From: Aureibaculum flavum
GTDB taxonomy: Bacteria > Bacteroidota > Bacteroidia > Flavobacteriales > Flavobacteriaceae
Length of the DNA: 64,000 nucleotides
Direction of reading: 5' to 3'
Assembly (NCBI RefSeq): GCF_016406085.1
Contig: NZ_JAEHFJ010000006.1
Span: forward strand, 1 to 64,000
Part shown: one piece after another, positions 8,140 to 17,476 of the stretch
How positions within the stretch are numbered: the stretch's first letter is position 1
Layout: the number at the start of each line of letters is the position of its first letter
Position numbers and translations under genes: made by a program
The notes under the pieces: model-generated
Told to the model about the DNA's origin: nothing
What the model saw: the letters and a program-made list of their open reading frames with translations, nothing else
Database searches by the model: none

Positions 8140-8520
8140 ATGAAAACAATAATTACAACTTCAAAAGCTCCAGCACCAATAGGTCCGTACAACCAAGCTG
8201 TTTTAGTCAATGGTATGCTTTTTACTTCTGGTCAAATTGCTTTTGATCCTGAAACAGGAAATTTGATTTTAGAAGATATTCAATCGGAAACCAAACAAGT
8301 AATGGAAAACTTAAAAGCGGTATTGGCTGAAGCGGATATGACTTTTGAAAATGTAGTAAAAACATCAATTTTTATAGCAGACATGAACGATTTTGCCAAA
8401 ATTAATGAAATTTATGGTGCTTATTTTAATGACGAAACAGCTCCGGCAAGAGAAACCGTTCAAGTAGCTTGCTTACCTAAAAATGTAAATGTAGAAATTT
8501 CTATGATTGCTGTTAAATAG
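8140..8520 (+). CDS. ridA: RidA family enamine/imine deaminase
   Basis: A 126-aa RidA (YjgF/YER057c/UK114) protein, which hydrolyses reactive enamines and imines made by PLP enzymes, protecting other enzymes from damage. Signatures: APAPIGPYNQAV near the N-terminus, SGQIAFDPETG, and APARETVQVACLPKNVNVEI, which includes the catalytic Arg and the terminal Glu. Cytosolic. Its 3' end overlaps the convergent mgsA by 8 bp. Confidence 0.94.
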   Translation: MKTIITTSKAPAPIGPYNQAVLVNGMLFTSGQIAFDPETGNLILEDIQSETKQVMENLKAVLAEADMTFENVVKTSIFIADMNDFAKINEIYGAYFNDETAPARETVQVACLPKNVNVEISMIAVK

Positions 8521-8875
8521 CTCCAATTAATAAATCGGCTGTTGCAGGATTGGTGGCCAAAGGCACATCATGTACATCACACAAACGCATGAGCATTAAT
8601 ACATCGGGTTCATGCGGGTGTTTTTCTAAGGGATCTCTAAAAAAGAGTACCATATTACATTTCCCTTCCGCTACTCTAGCTGCTATCTGAGCATCGCCTC
8701 CTAATGGCCCTGAAAGTAACTTTTGAACTTTAAATCCCGCTTTTTCCACTTTCTCTCCCGTAGTTCCGGTAGAAACAAATGTTATCTCTTTATTTAATAA
8801 TATATCTCTGTGTTCATTTAAAAACTGAACCATCTCAGCTTTTTTTCCATCGTGTGCTATTAAAGCAATTTCCAT
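8513..8875 (-). CDS. mgsA: Methylglyoxal synthase
   Basis: Converts dihydroxyacetone phosphate to methylglyoxal, a bypass of lower glycolysis under phosphate limitation or sugar stress. The start was set at MEIALIAHDGKK, giving 120 aa; the 14-residue extension in frame is not conserved in the family. HDGKK is at 8-12, the phosphate-binding GTTGEK at 37-42, catalytic Asp61 in GPLGGDAQ, FFRDPLEKHPHEPD at 78-91 and HDVPLATNPATAD at 102-114. The tail overlaps ridA by 8 bp on the opposite strand. Its toxic product gives context to the aldehyde-handling genes elsewhere in the window. Confidence 0.94.
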   Translation of the reverse strand: MEIALIAHDGKKAEMVQFLNEHRDILLNKEITFVSTGTTGEKVEKAGFKVQKLLSGPLGGDAQIAARVAEGKCNMVLFFRDPLEKHPHEPDVLMLMRLCDVHDVPLATNPATADLLIGAI

Positions 8876-8962
8876 ATGTTCTTTTCTATTTGTTTTTACG
8901 CTGGAAAAATTAGGCATTACATAAAAATAAGACGCCCTGATAACGTTAAGATACTATTAATT

Positions 8963-9823
8963 TTAATGGATGTTTTTAGCATGATAGTTAACCAATCCTT
9001 CAATAGGTCTTCTCACAAAATTACCAACTTTGAAGCCCATTTCTGCACCCACTTCATTTATTTCGTCTTGTGCATAATACGCAATAGAACCTGCAAAATG
9101 CACGGGTACAGTTTTTATCTCTTCTTTATATTGCATTATCATACTTTTTGTAAATACTCTAATGCCACTTTTAATTAAATCTGTGCTATATTTTAAATCT
9201 TTATTTAAGAATAAAAATTCTGCAAAATCTGCTAAATAGGCATTGGGGTTCGGTTGTTTGTATAGATTATATTTAATAAAATCTTCATCCATATTATACC
9301 GCTCGGCCATACCTACTCGTAAACTTTCTGGCATTACCTTAAAAAAGTAATCTCTTATCATTTGCTTTCCGTAATAATTACCACTGGCATCATCCATTAA
9401 CATATAGCCCAAAGATTTTACGCGTTGCTCAATACCTTCACCATTATAGTACGAACAATTAGAACCGGTACCTAATATACAAACCACAGCAGGCTCATTA
9501 TTGTCAATAGTAGAATATATGGCTGCTAACGTGTCTTCAGCAACAACAACTTCGGCATTAGGAAATAATTTTTCTAATACTTCAGTTAATGCTTTATTGG
9601 GTCCATCAGTACCACAACCTGCTCCGTAAAAATAGATATGTTCTACATCATTTTTGTGAAGTTTTAGTCTATCACTTTCTTGAATTCTCCCCATTAACTC
9701 ACCAGGAGTTAAAATAGCAGGGTTCAATCCTTTTGTTCTCACCTTTTCAAACAATTGGATGCCGTTGTCATCAATTGCTATCCAGTCACATTTTGTAGAT
9801 CCTCCGTCTGTAATTATTGTCAT
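8963..9823 (-). CDS. N-acetylglucosamine kinase-like BadF/BadG ATPase
   Basis: A 286-aa member of the BadF/BadG/BcrA/BcrD ATPase family within the actin/hsp70 sugar kinase fold. The N-terminal phosphate loop is TDGGSTKCDW and the second phosphate motif is ILGTGSNCSYYNG; CGTDGPNK is the linking segment. Relatives in this family phosphorylate N-acetylglucosamine, probably from peptidoglycan turnover. It lies upstream of mgsA on the same strand with an 87-bp gap. Substrate is inferred from the family. Confidence 0.82.
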   Translation of the reverse strand: MTIITDGGSTKCDWIAIDDNGIQLFEKVRTKGLNPAILTPGELMGRIQESDRLKLHKNDVEHIYFYGAGCGTDGPNKALTEVLEKLFPNAEVVVAEDTLAAIYSTIDNNEPAVVCILGTGSNCSYYNGEGIEQRVKSLGYMLMDDASGNYYGKQMIRDYFFKVMPESLRVGMAERYNMDEDFIKYNLYKQPNPNAYLADFAEFLFLNKDLKYSTDLIKSGIRVFTKSMIMQYKEEIKTVPVHFAGSIAYYAQDEINEVGAEMGFKVGNFVRRPIEGLVNYHAKNIH

Positions 9824-10086
9824 AACCTAATATTTTAAAAAATTGAACTGACTCAAACTCCTTATTGTTTATCAAATGAAAAGTTTAAATCAGTGCAGTA
9901 AAAGTAGTTAACGAATTTAACAAAAAAGATGATAAACATCATAATAATTAAAAAAAATCATCTTAGGTAAAAACTGTTAATAGTATAGTTCATAACTAAT
10001 TTCAAAAACGATTAGATAACCCCGTGAAAATCATAATTTTGATGTGTTATAATATTGATTATTACAACAACTCCTTTTTTCCCTAT

Positions 10087-10117
10087 AAAAGTCCTAGATG
10101 TCCAATTTGGGACTTTT
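10087..10117 (-). terminator. Terminator after recG
   Basis: AAAAGTCC (10087-10094) and GGACTTTT (10110-10117) form an 8-bp stem directly after the recG stop codon. The T run is stronger on the plus strand, where no gene ends, so it may work both ways. Confidence 0.6.
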
Positions 10118-10118
10118 T

Positions 10119-12296
10119 TCAACTTATATTAGCCCAAATCGCCTTATTCTTTGTTATTTCTTGATAGGTTCTCTTTAATTGTAAATTATTTGGATCTAAA
10201 AAATTCGGGTCATTTTTTAAGAGTTCAAAAGCCATTTCTCTTGCTCGTTTTAAAATAGCACCATCTTTAACAAGGTCTGCAATCTTTAAATTTAAAACCC
10301 CACTTTGTTGAGTGCCCATTAAATCTCCAGGTCCACGTAATTTTAAATCAACCTCAGCAATTTCAAATCCGTCATTGGTGGCCACCATCGTTTCTAGTCT
10401 CGTTTTGGCATCGCTAGTTAATTTAAAACTCGTCATTAAAATACAAAAACTCTGTTCGGCCCCACGCCCTACTCTACCTCTTAATTGATGTAATTGAGAA
10501 AGTCCGAAACGCTCTGCACTTTCTATGACCATGGCACTTGCATTGGGTATATTAACGCCAACTTCTATTACCGTTGTAGCCACCATAATTTGTGTTTCAT
10601 GGTTTATAAAACGATTCATTTCATAATCTTTATCGGCCGATTTCATTTGTCCGTGAACAATACTAATTTGATATTTTGGTTGCGGAAACTCTCTTGAAAT
10701 ACTTTCATAGCCATCCATTAAATCTTTAAAATCGAGTTTTTTTGATTCTTGTATTAATGGATATACCACATAAACCTGTCTGCCTTTCGCAATTTCTTCT
10801 TTCATAAATTTGAAAACACTCAACCTATTGCTGTCGTATCGATGAGCTGTAATGATTTGTTTTCTGCCTGGCGGTAACTCATCTATAATAGAAATATCTA
10901 AATCGCCATAGACACTCATTGCTAAAGTTCTAGGAATAGGTGTTGCCGTCATTACTAAAATGTGCGGAGGGATGGGAGCTGTTACCTTAGTTTGATTATT
11001 TGTCGCAGCTTTTTCTTCATTAGGTTCCGAAGTTTCCTGAGGGGATGGGCTTTTCATCCACATTTTTGCTCGTTGAGCTACCCCAAAGCGATGTTGCTCG
11101 TCAATAACCGCAATTCCTAACTTTTTGAATTGCACTTTATCTTCAAACAAGGCATGTGTACCTATTAATATATCTAAAGACCCATCTTCTAAGGCCGCAT
11201 GAATAATTCTTCGTTCTTTTGTTTTTGTTGACCCGGTAAGGATTTTTACATGAATATCCATTTCAGATAATAATTCTGTAATGGCAATAAAATGTTGATT
11301 TGCTAATATTTCTGTTGGGGCTATTAAGGCCGCTTGAAATCCGTTATCTAAAGCAATTAAAATAGTTAAAAGTGCTACTATCGTTTTACCAGAACCTACA
11401 TCTCCTTGTAAAAGCCTGTTCATTTGAGCACCCGTACTCATGTCTTTTCTAAATTCTTTAACCACTCGTTTTTGAGCATTGGTCAATTCAAAAGGTAAAT
11501 AGTTGTTATAAAACGTGTTAAAATAATCGCCAATGGTATCAAAAACATAGCCCTTAATTTGGGTTTTATGAATCATGTTTTTGCGAATCAGTTGCAACTG
11601 AATAAAAAATAACTCTTCAAACTTTAAACGTTGTTGGGCTTTCGTTAACAGTTGTGGACTCTTAGGGAAATGAATATTAAATAAGGCTTCCCCTTTAGAA
11701 ATTAAATGCAGCTTATCAATAATAGCTACGGGTAGGTTTTCTTGAAATCTATTTCCTAATTCGAGAAATAAGTTTTGAATCATTTTAGAGACAATCCTAT
11801 TGGTGACTCCTTTTTTAGATAATAATTCAGTAGATGGATACACCGGCTGCATCGCCGTTTGTAAACTCTTTTTATATTCCGTTACCAATTCCAATTCAGG
11901 ATGTGGCATACTGAAGGTACCGTTAAAATGATTTACTTTTCCAAAAGCTACATAGGCTGTATTTAGTTTTAAAGATTCTTTAATCCACTTTACACCTCTA
12001 AACCAAACCAATTCCATAGTGCCCGTGTCATCAATAAAAGTGGCCACAAGTCTACTTCCTCTTTTTTGTTGAACCGTTTTAATGTTTACTATTTTACCAA
12101 CGACTTGGACTTCTGCCGAATTTTGTAGCAAACCGTTTACTTTAAAAAATTGAGTACGGTCCAAGTATCTGTTCGGAAAAAAATGCAACAAATCAGACAA
12201 AGTTCTAATACCTAATTCCTTACGCAGCAAATCCGCACGAGCAGAGCCGACACCTTTTAGGTATTCTATAGATGTATGTAAATTAGTAAATGCCAA
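10119..12296 (-). CDS. recG: ATP-dependent DNA helicase RecG
   Basis: A branch-migration helicase that regresses stalled replication forks and processes Holliday junctions. The 725 aa comprise an N-terminal wedge/OB domain (to about 230), then SF2 motor domains: GDVGSGKT at 298-305 (Walker A), DEQHRFG at 399-405 (Walker B), TATPIPRT at 450-457 and QLRGRVGRG (motif VI). A hydrophilic insert rich in Glu, Thr and Asn at about 415-443, between motifs II and III, is not part of the usual core. Divergent from a lipoprotein gene. Confidence 0.96.
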   Translation of the reverse strand: MAFTNLHTSIEYLKGVGSARADLLRKELGIRTLSDLLHFFPNRYLDRTQFFKVNGLLQNSAEVQVVGKIVNIKTVQQKRGSRLVATFIDDTGTMELVWFRGVKWIKESLKLNTAYVAFGKVNHFNGTFSMPHPELELVTEYKKSLQTAMQPVYPSTELLSKKGVTNRIVSKMIQNLFLELGNRFQENLPVAIIDKLHLISKGEALFNIHFPKSPQLLTKAQQRLKFEELFFIQLQLIRKNMIHKTQIKGYVFDTIGDYFNTFYNNYLPFELTNAQKRVVKEFRKDMSTGAQMNRLLQGDVGSGKTIVALLTILIALDNGFQAALIAPTEILANQHFIAITELLSEMDIHVKILTGSTKTKERRIIHAALEDGSLDILIGTHALFEDKVQFKKLGIAVIDEQHRFGVAQRAKMWMKSPSPQETSEPNEEKAATNNQTKVTAPIPPHILVMTATPIPRTLAMSVYGDLDISIIDELPPGRKQIITAHRYDSNRLSVFKFMKEEIAKGRQVYVVYPLIQESKKLDFKDLMDGYESISREFPQPKYQISIVHGQMKSADKDYEMNRFINHETQIMVATTVIEVGVNIPNASAMVIESAERFGLSQLHQLRGRVGRGAEQSFCILMTSFKLTSDAKTRLETMVATNDGFEIAEVDLKLRGPGDLMGTQQSGVLNLKIADLVKDGAILKRAREMAFELLKNDPNFLDPNNLQLKRTYQEITKNKAIWANIS

Positions 12297-12384
12297 GAAT
12301 TAGTTTTGACAACGAAGATAGTAATTTGGATAGTTTTAACGAATAAGAATTTCTATATTTGAATCGAACTCTTTTTACAACGCA

Positions 12385-12894
12385 ATGCAGAAACTTATAG
12401 TCCTATTTTTATTATTTACAAGTATTGTAGCTTGTCAAAAACCTAAAGTAAACGATAGCAACGAAAATAATAACACTGATTTTTCTACTTTAGAACTAAA
12501 AGTAGAACGCGGTGCTTTTCACTATGATACGTTTGTTTTAAAAGACAGCACTATTACTTTCTATCCACAAAAGGAAATGGATTCTTTGGAGCTTAGTGAT
12601 TCCGTTGAATATCAAGATTACTATACAACATCTGAAAAGGCTATTTCTAAAGCAGATAGAGATACATTGGTTCAAAAAATAATAGCGGCTGATATTTGGG
12701 ACTTAAAAGAGGAATATACTCCTAATGAATCTTGTACCAGTATGCTAACGGTAACGTTCAGTTTAAATGGTAAAACGAAGAAAATTGTTAGCGAAGATTT
12801 TGATCGTGGCTGTCCTGAAATTATTAAATATATTGAAAGTGAACTGGTAAGGCTTCATGGTAAGAAGCTTAAACGAATCTTTTTACCAGGATAG
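12385..12894 (+). CDS. Putative lipoprotein, unknown function
   Basis: A 169-aa protein with a lipoprotein signal: a hydrophobic stretch after MQK and a lipobox ending in IVAC, with Cys17 as the lipidation site. The mature part is acidic, with a Cys pair in NESCTSML and DRGCPEII that could form a disulfide in the periplasm. No family was recognised. TATATTTG at 12354-12361 is a probable -7 promoter element. Confidence 0.75.
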   Translation: MQKLIVLFLLFTSIVACQKPKVNDSNENNNTDFSTLELKVERGAFHYDTFVLKDSTITFYPQKEMDSLELSDSVEYQDYYTTSEKAISKADRDTLVQKIIAADIWDLKEEYTPNESCTSMLTVTFSLNGKTKKIVSEDFDRGCPEIIKYIESELVRLHGKKLKRIFLPG

Positions 12895-12954
12895 TTTGAA
12901 ATTTCCAAATAGTTACTTCATAAAATATTAAATTATTCTTCTAAATAGATTTAA

Positions 12955-13404
12955 ATGAAACTTAAAATTCCACCAGCCATCCAATTTTTAATCTTTGCTG
13001 TGGCAATGTTTATAATTACAAAATTAACAGGTAAAAATTTCTCATTTGCATTACAAAATGTAGTTGTGCTACTCTTATTTATTCTTGGGACCATCATTGG
13101 CCTTTTTTCGGTATTATCTTTTAAAAAAGCTCATACCTCAATTGATCCTATGCATCCTTCAAAAGCCACAAAGCTGATAATATCAGGTCTCTATCAGTAT
13201 ACTAGAAACCCAATGTATTTAGGCTTGGTGATCATACAAACGGCATTGTTTTTCGGATTTGGTAATTACTATAATATCATTATTTTATTTATCTATGGTT
13301 GGTATCTCACTAATTATCAAATTAAACCAGAAGAAGAGGCGTTGAAAGAAATATTTGGTGATGTATATACCCAATATTGTGAAAAAGTACGAAGATGGGT
13401 ATGA
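12955..13404 (+). CDS. PEMT/ICMT-like membrane methyltransferase
   Basis: A 149-aa integral membrane protein with about four hydrophobic segments. The C-terminal motif GLYQYTRNPMYLG followed by KPEEEALKEIFGDVYTQYC is the SAM-binding region of the isoprenylcysteine carboxylmethyltransferase / phospholipid methyltransferase superfamily. Bacterial members methylate lipids or small membrane substrates; the substrate here is unknown. The stop overlaps the start of the TIGR02757 gene by 4 bp (ATGA). Confidence 0.85.
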   Translation: MKLKIPPAIQFLIFAVAMFIITKLTGKNFSFALQNVVVLLLFILGTIIGLFSVLSFKKAHTSIDPMHPSKATKLIISGLYQYTRNPMYLGLVIIQTALFFGFGNYYNIIILFIYGWYLTNYQIKPEEEALKEIFGDVYTQYCEKVRRWV

Positions 13405-14165
13405 AAAAAGCCGAACTAAAAGAGTTTTTAGATGTGAAGGTTGTTGAATACAACAACCCTAAATTTATTGAGTCTGACCCTATCCTTATTCCACATCGAT
13501 TTCAGCTAAAAGAAGATATTGAAATTTCAGCTTTTTTAACCGCAACCATCGCTTGGGGAAATCGAAAAATGATCATCAATAATGCCAATAAAATGATGGA
13601 ATTGTTGGATAATAGTCCACATGATTTTATTATCAATCATAAACCTAGTGAATTAAAATCATTAGAAAATTTTGTACATAGAACGTTTAACGGAAATGAT
13701 TTTGCTTATTTTATACAGGCATTACAGCATATTTATAAAAACCATGGTGGCTTAGAGGCTGTATTTTCGCAACATATTGAAAATAATTCGACCCAAAATG
13801 CCATTCATAATTTAAAAAAAGTGTTTTTTGAGTTAGATCATTTACCAAGAACCCAAAAACATATTTCAGACCCATTAAAAGGCTCTGCTGCCAAACGGAT
13901 CAATATGTTTTTACGATGGATGGCTAGAAAAGATACTGCTGGTGTAGATTTTGGAATCTGGGATTCCATTGCCCCATCAACATTGTCTTGTCCTTTAGAT
14001 GTACATTCTGGTAATGTAGCCAGAAAATTAGGATTGCTTACCCGAAAGCAAAATGACGCCAAGGCCTTGGCGGAATTAGACCATAATTTACGTGAATTAG
14101 ATCCAAAAGATCCAGTAAAATACGATTTTGCCTTATTCGGATTGGGAGTGTTTGAAAAGTTTTAG
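13401..14165 (+). CDS. TIGR02757 family protein (DUF2400)
   Basis: A 254-aa protein of the TIGR02757/DUF2400 family, common in Bacteroidota and resembling helix-hairpin-helix DNA glycosylase folds, without a settled function. Diagnostic stretches are FLTATIAWGNRKMI, NMFLRWMARKD and the LDVHSGNVARKLGL segment. The start at 13401 was preferred over the ATG two codons earlier because it makes the common 4-bp ATGA overlap with the upstream methyltransferase. Cytosolic. Confidence 0.88.
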   Translation: MKKAELKEFLDVKVVEYNNPKFIESDPILIPHRFQLKEDIEISAFLTATIAWGNRKMIINNANKMMELLDNSPHDFIINHKPSELKSLENFVHRTFNGNDFAYFIQALQHIYKNHGGLEAVFSQHIENNSTQNAIHNLKKVFFELDHLPRTQKHISDPLKGSAAKRINMFLRWMARKDTAGVDFGIWDSIAPSTLSCPLDVHSGNVARKLGLLTRKQNDAKALAELDHNLRELDPKDPVKYDFALFGLGVFEKF

Positions 14166-14288
14166 TGCCCTACTTCGCTTGCACTGACAGTATTATTAGT
14201 TACATTTGCACATTAATTCAAAAATAAAATTATTGTTTTTGAATTCATAGTTACACGAATAGAAAATTCAACGATTACACAATAGCAA

Positions 14289-15494
14289 ATGCGTTTACAT
14301 AGAAATTTAGTACTAGCCGTTATAGATTCACTTAATTATATTTATAATGACGGTTTATATGCCGATAAAGTTGTAGAAAAGACTTTAAAAAGAGATACCC
14401 GTTGGGGAGCCCGTGACAGAGCTTTTATTGCTGAAACAATTTATGATTGTGTCCGTTGGAAAAGACTCTACAACGAAATTGCAGGAACAAAAAATCATTT
14501 TTCACAAGAAAACTTATGGAAAATATTCACCGTTTGGGCTACATTAAAAGGAATTTCTTTACCAGATTGGAAACAATTTGAGGGTACACCTGTACGTCGT
14601 TTAAAAGGTAAATTTGATGAATTTCAAAGTAACCGTGCTATTCGCGAATCTATTCCAGATTGGTTAGACGAAATGGGGGTTAAAGAATTAGGCAAGCAAT
14701 GGGATAAGGAAATTGAAGCCTTAAACCAACCAGCGAGTGTAATATTGAGAACCAACACCTTAAAAACCACTAAAAAAATTCTACATAAAGCGTTACTTGA
14801 AGAAGAAATAGGTTCTGAATTTGTTGAAGGATATCCTGATGCCTTAAAACTGATGGAACGCAAAAATGTATTTAGAACAGATATCTTTAAGCAAGGATTT
14901 TTTGAAGTACAAGATGCTTCATCACAATTAGTAGCTGCCTATTTAGATGTAAAACCAGGAATGCGTGTCATTGATGCATGTGCTGGAGCTGGAGGAAAAG
15001 CATTGCATTTAGCAGCGTTAATGGAAAACAAAGGGCAAATAATTGCACTTGACATTTATGGAAATAAACTGAAAGAATTAAAACGTAGAGCGAAACGAGC
15101 AGGAGCTCATAATATTGAACCTCGTACTATCGATTCTACCAAAGTAATTAAAAAACTCTATAATCAAGCAGACCGTGTGCTTATAGATTCACCATGTAGC
15201 GGATTGGGTGTTTTAAGAAGAAACCCAGATGCCAAATGGAAACTACAGCCTGAATTCATAGAAAACATTAAAAAAACGCAAGCAGAAATCTTAGAAAGTT
15301 ACTCTAAATTTTTAAAGATTGGTGGAAAAATGGTGTATGCTACGTGTTCTATCTTACCGTCTGAAAATGAAAAGCAAGTACAGGCATTTCTAAAAACTCA
15401 TGATAATTTTCATTTAGTTAAAGAGAAGAAAGTTTCACCAGCAAAATCTGGTTTTGACGGATTCTATATGGCTCTTATGGAGAGAACAGCTTAA
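14289..15494 (+). CDS. RsmB/NOP family rRNA m5C methyltransferase
   Basis: A 401-aa class I methyltransferase of the RsmB/NOP2 family, which makes 5-methylcytosine in rRNA. It has an N-terminal NusB-like RNA-binding part, SAM motif I at DACAGAGGKALHLA, the motif IV catalytic region DSPCSGLGVLRRNPDAKW and the motif VI region YATCSILPSENE, both catalytic cysteines (PC and TC) being present. By family RsmB acts on C967 of 16S rRNA; the exact site here is inferred. Followed by a hairpin at 15505-15544. Confidence 0.9.
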   Translation: MRLHRNLVLAVIDSLNYIYNDGLYADKVVEKTLKRDTRWGARDRAFIAETIYDCVRWKRLYNEIAGTKNHFSQENLWKIFTVWATLKGISLPDWKQFEGTPVRRLKGKFDEFQSNRAIRESIPDWLDEMGVKELGKQWDKEIEALNQPASVILRTNTLKTTKKILHKALLEEEIGSEFVEGYPDALKLMERKNVFRTDIFKQGFFEVQDASSQLVAAYLDVKPGMRVIDACAGAGGKALHLAALMENKGQIIALDIYGNKLKELKRRAKRAGAHNIEPRTIDSTKVIKKLYNQADRVLIDSPCSGLGVLRRNPDAKWKLQPEFIENIKKTQAEILESYSKFLKIGGKMVYATCSILPSENEKQVQAFLKTHDNFHLVKEKKVSPAKSGFDGFYMALMERTA

Positions 15495-15504
15495 AAATAG
15501 TAAA

Positions 15505-15544
15505 TACCGTCTCCTTTCTGCACTTTAAGAACTCTGGGACGGTA
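15505..15544 (+). terminator. Probable terminator after RsmB-like gene
   Basis: TACCGTC (15505-15511) pairs with GACGGTA (15538-15544), followed by CTTTTATT. The loop is long (26 nt), so this is a weaker call. The remainder of the gap to 15743 shows no gene. Confidence 0.5.
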
Positions 15545-15742
15545 CTTTTATTCCTAAAAAAATAATATCTCTTTATTACTTCGTAGGCTATAAATACATA
15601 AAATGAATATTATACAGTCTTGGTTATGACGGTATTATTTTATTATATATGGGTATACATTTCCACCTCATGCATACAATTATCCACTAATTGGTACGTT
15701 TTATGATATAGCTATTGAAAAATCATATAAACATACCCTGTT

Positions 15743-16345
15743 ATGCTATTAAAGAAATCTATATTTACATTACTACTGTTAGTGGCTTTTACGCTACCAT
15801 TTAGTACTATTACTGCTCAACAAGACAGCATACCTAAAGAAAATTACAACGTTACTATTGGTAAATCTATCCTCAATAAAAAACTGTGGTCACAACCCTA
15901 TCGTTATGAGGAAAAAGTACTTCAAACATTTAGCCTTCAAGTTAATATTGAACGTTTAAACCGAAAAGCAGAAGAATTTGATTTCAATTTATTTTCAATG
16001 ACAGATGAGGAGAAAAAATGGAGAATTAGACCTGTAGCCATTTATTATTATAGAGCGGATAGAAAAATTTATTTAAAATCAAAAGCCGATAATCGTAATT
16101 ATGAAGATTTTGAGAAATACCCATTAGAAGGCTATGATAATTTTGAAGCCAAAACCTATAAAACAAATACCTTAGGTATAAAAAAGAAACGTAAAGAATC
16201 TCCGTCTATACAGTCTTTAGATAAAATGAAATTGAGTACTTCAAAAATTACTTATTATTTAGATTTTCCTGTAAGGCCAGAATTTGACTATGGTAAAGTA
16301 TATTTTAAAGATATCCCTGTTGGTTTTGCCGGTATAAAGCATTAA
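15743..16345 (+). CDS. Exported protein of unknown function
   Basis: A 200-aa protein with a clear Sec signal peptide (KK, then a hydrophobic run to about residue 22 and TITAQQD as a probable signal peptidase I site). No Cys at the cleavage point, so it is periplasmic or secreted rather than a lipoprotein. The mature region is rich in Lys, Tyr and Asp; no domain was recognised. Transcribed alone and ended by the terminator at 16378. Confidence 0.75.
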   Translation: MLLKKSIFTLLLLVAFTLPFSTITAQQDSIPKENYNVTIGKSILNKKLWSQPYRYEEKVLQTFSLQVNIERLNRKAEEFDFNLFSMTDEEKKWRIRPVAIYYYRADRKIYLKSKADNRNYEDFEKYPLEGYDNFEAKTYKTNTLGIKKKRKESPSIQSLDKMKLSTSKITYYLDFPVRPEFDYGKVYFKDIPVGFAGIKH

Positions 16346-16377
16346 CCAACCATACTACCTTCAATTAAAAAATGACA

Positions 16378-16412
16378 AAAAAAGAGCAGCTTTTACTAAG
16401 CTGCTCTTTTTT
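16378..16412. terminator. Bidirectional terminator, 15-bp perfect stem
   Basis: AAAAAAGAGCAGCTT (16378-16392), loop TTACT, AAGCTGCTCTTTTTT (16398-16412). It lies between two convergent genes and gives a T run in both directions, so it ends both the exported-protein gene and the B12 operon. Confidence 0.92.
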
Positions 16413-16439
16413 GTATTTAAGATGTGTTATGAACGCTAA

Positions 16440-17471
16440 TTAATCGTTATCATAGACACCGTTTGCACCAATACCTGCAGAAAAGCTAGATAAAAATGTT
16501 CCGTCAAGGTCATAAACAGATACTTCAGAATTTTCTGTAAATCCTTTTACATCCGTATAAAACAATTTATCATCAACAACATTAAAGCCATATCCAATAA
16601 ACCAAGAAGCGTCATCTACTTGAGTATCTACTAATTCTGTATTAACCAACGATGTTACATCAGTAGCATATTTAAAGATTTTAGATCCTGATATAAAATA
16701 GATATAATCATCTTCTACTTCTAATTTACTAACACTTGAAAGTCCATCTTCAAAAGTGATTTCACCTATAACATCATCCGTACTCGTATTTACTTTAGTA
16801 ATACCTGTGCTGTGTAATGCATATAATATACCATCTTCAATCTCCATTGAGTTTAAACCATCTCCAACAGTTACTGAATCTATTACAGCATTCGTGTTTG
16901 CATCAATTACTGTAATTTCATTACCGTAACCCCAAGCTGCATTCATAACATATATCTTGTCATTATCTTCTTTAATTTCTTCAACCGTTTTATTAAGAGC
17001 AATTTGAGTAATGTATTCAAAGCTATTGGCATCAAAAACCTCAACCGATTGTTTACCACTATTGGTTACAAACAATTTATCGTTTTCTACCACTGCATAT
17101 CTAGGTAATTCAATACTATCTGTAATAGTTTTAACACTATTAAAAGTATATCTGTTTACTACTTCAATTTTATTACTATTATTAACAACTAAAAAAGCAT
17201 AATCATCATCAAAAGTTATTGACTGTAATATATCTCCCAAGTTACCTCCATTGATGCTTGAAAATACGGTATTTGTTTCTTGTAAAAAGTCACTATCAAT
17301 AAATGTTATTGATGAATTTGGAGATCCGAAATTACCTTCGTTACTTACAATATAACCATTTTCAAAGTCACCTTTTGGTAATGGCTCTGGATCGTCAGAA
17401 TCATCACATGAAGTAAATCCTAATAAGACTGCTAAACTTAATGTACTGAATTTAATAAATTTTCTAATCAT
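16440..17471 (-). CDS. BtuG-like surface beta-propeller lipoprotein
   Basis: A 343-aa lipoprotein: hydrophobic leader, lipobox ending FTSC, then Asp-rich linker typical of surface-exported lipoproteins of Bacteroidota. The rest is a YncE/DUF5074-type propeller with repeated blades (FVTNSGKQSVEVFD, YVMNAAWGYGNEITVID, YALHSTGITKVN). In Bacteroides the DUF5074-type propeller BtuG binds cobalamin at the cell surface and hands it to BtuB. Here the gene lies 5 bp behind a BtuB-like receptor under a cobalamin riboswitch, so the same role is likely (inference from context and fold). Confidence 0.82.
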   Translation of the reverse strand: MIRKFIKFSTLSLAVLLGFTSCDDSDDPEPLPKGDFENGYIVSNEGNFGSPNSSITFIDSDFLQETNTVFSSINGGNLGDILQSITFDDDYAFLVVNNSNKIEVVNRYTFNSVKTITDSIELPRYAVVENDKLFVTNSGKQSVEVFDANSFEYITQIALNKTVEEIKEDNDKIYVMNAAWGYGNEITVIDANTNAVIDSVTVGDGLNSMEIEDGILYALHSTGITKVNTSTDDVIGEITFEDGLSSVSKLEVEDDYIYFISGSKIFKYATDVTSLVNTELVDTQVDDASWFIGYGFNVVDDKLFYTDVKGFTENSEVSVYDLDGTFLSSFSAGIGANGVYDND

Positions 17472-17476
17472 TGTTT

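Noticed and set aside
8876-9178. 100-aa plus-strand frame over the mgsA/kinase junction
   Set aside because: Overlaps the conserved kinase on the other strand and its composition is not protein-like.
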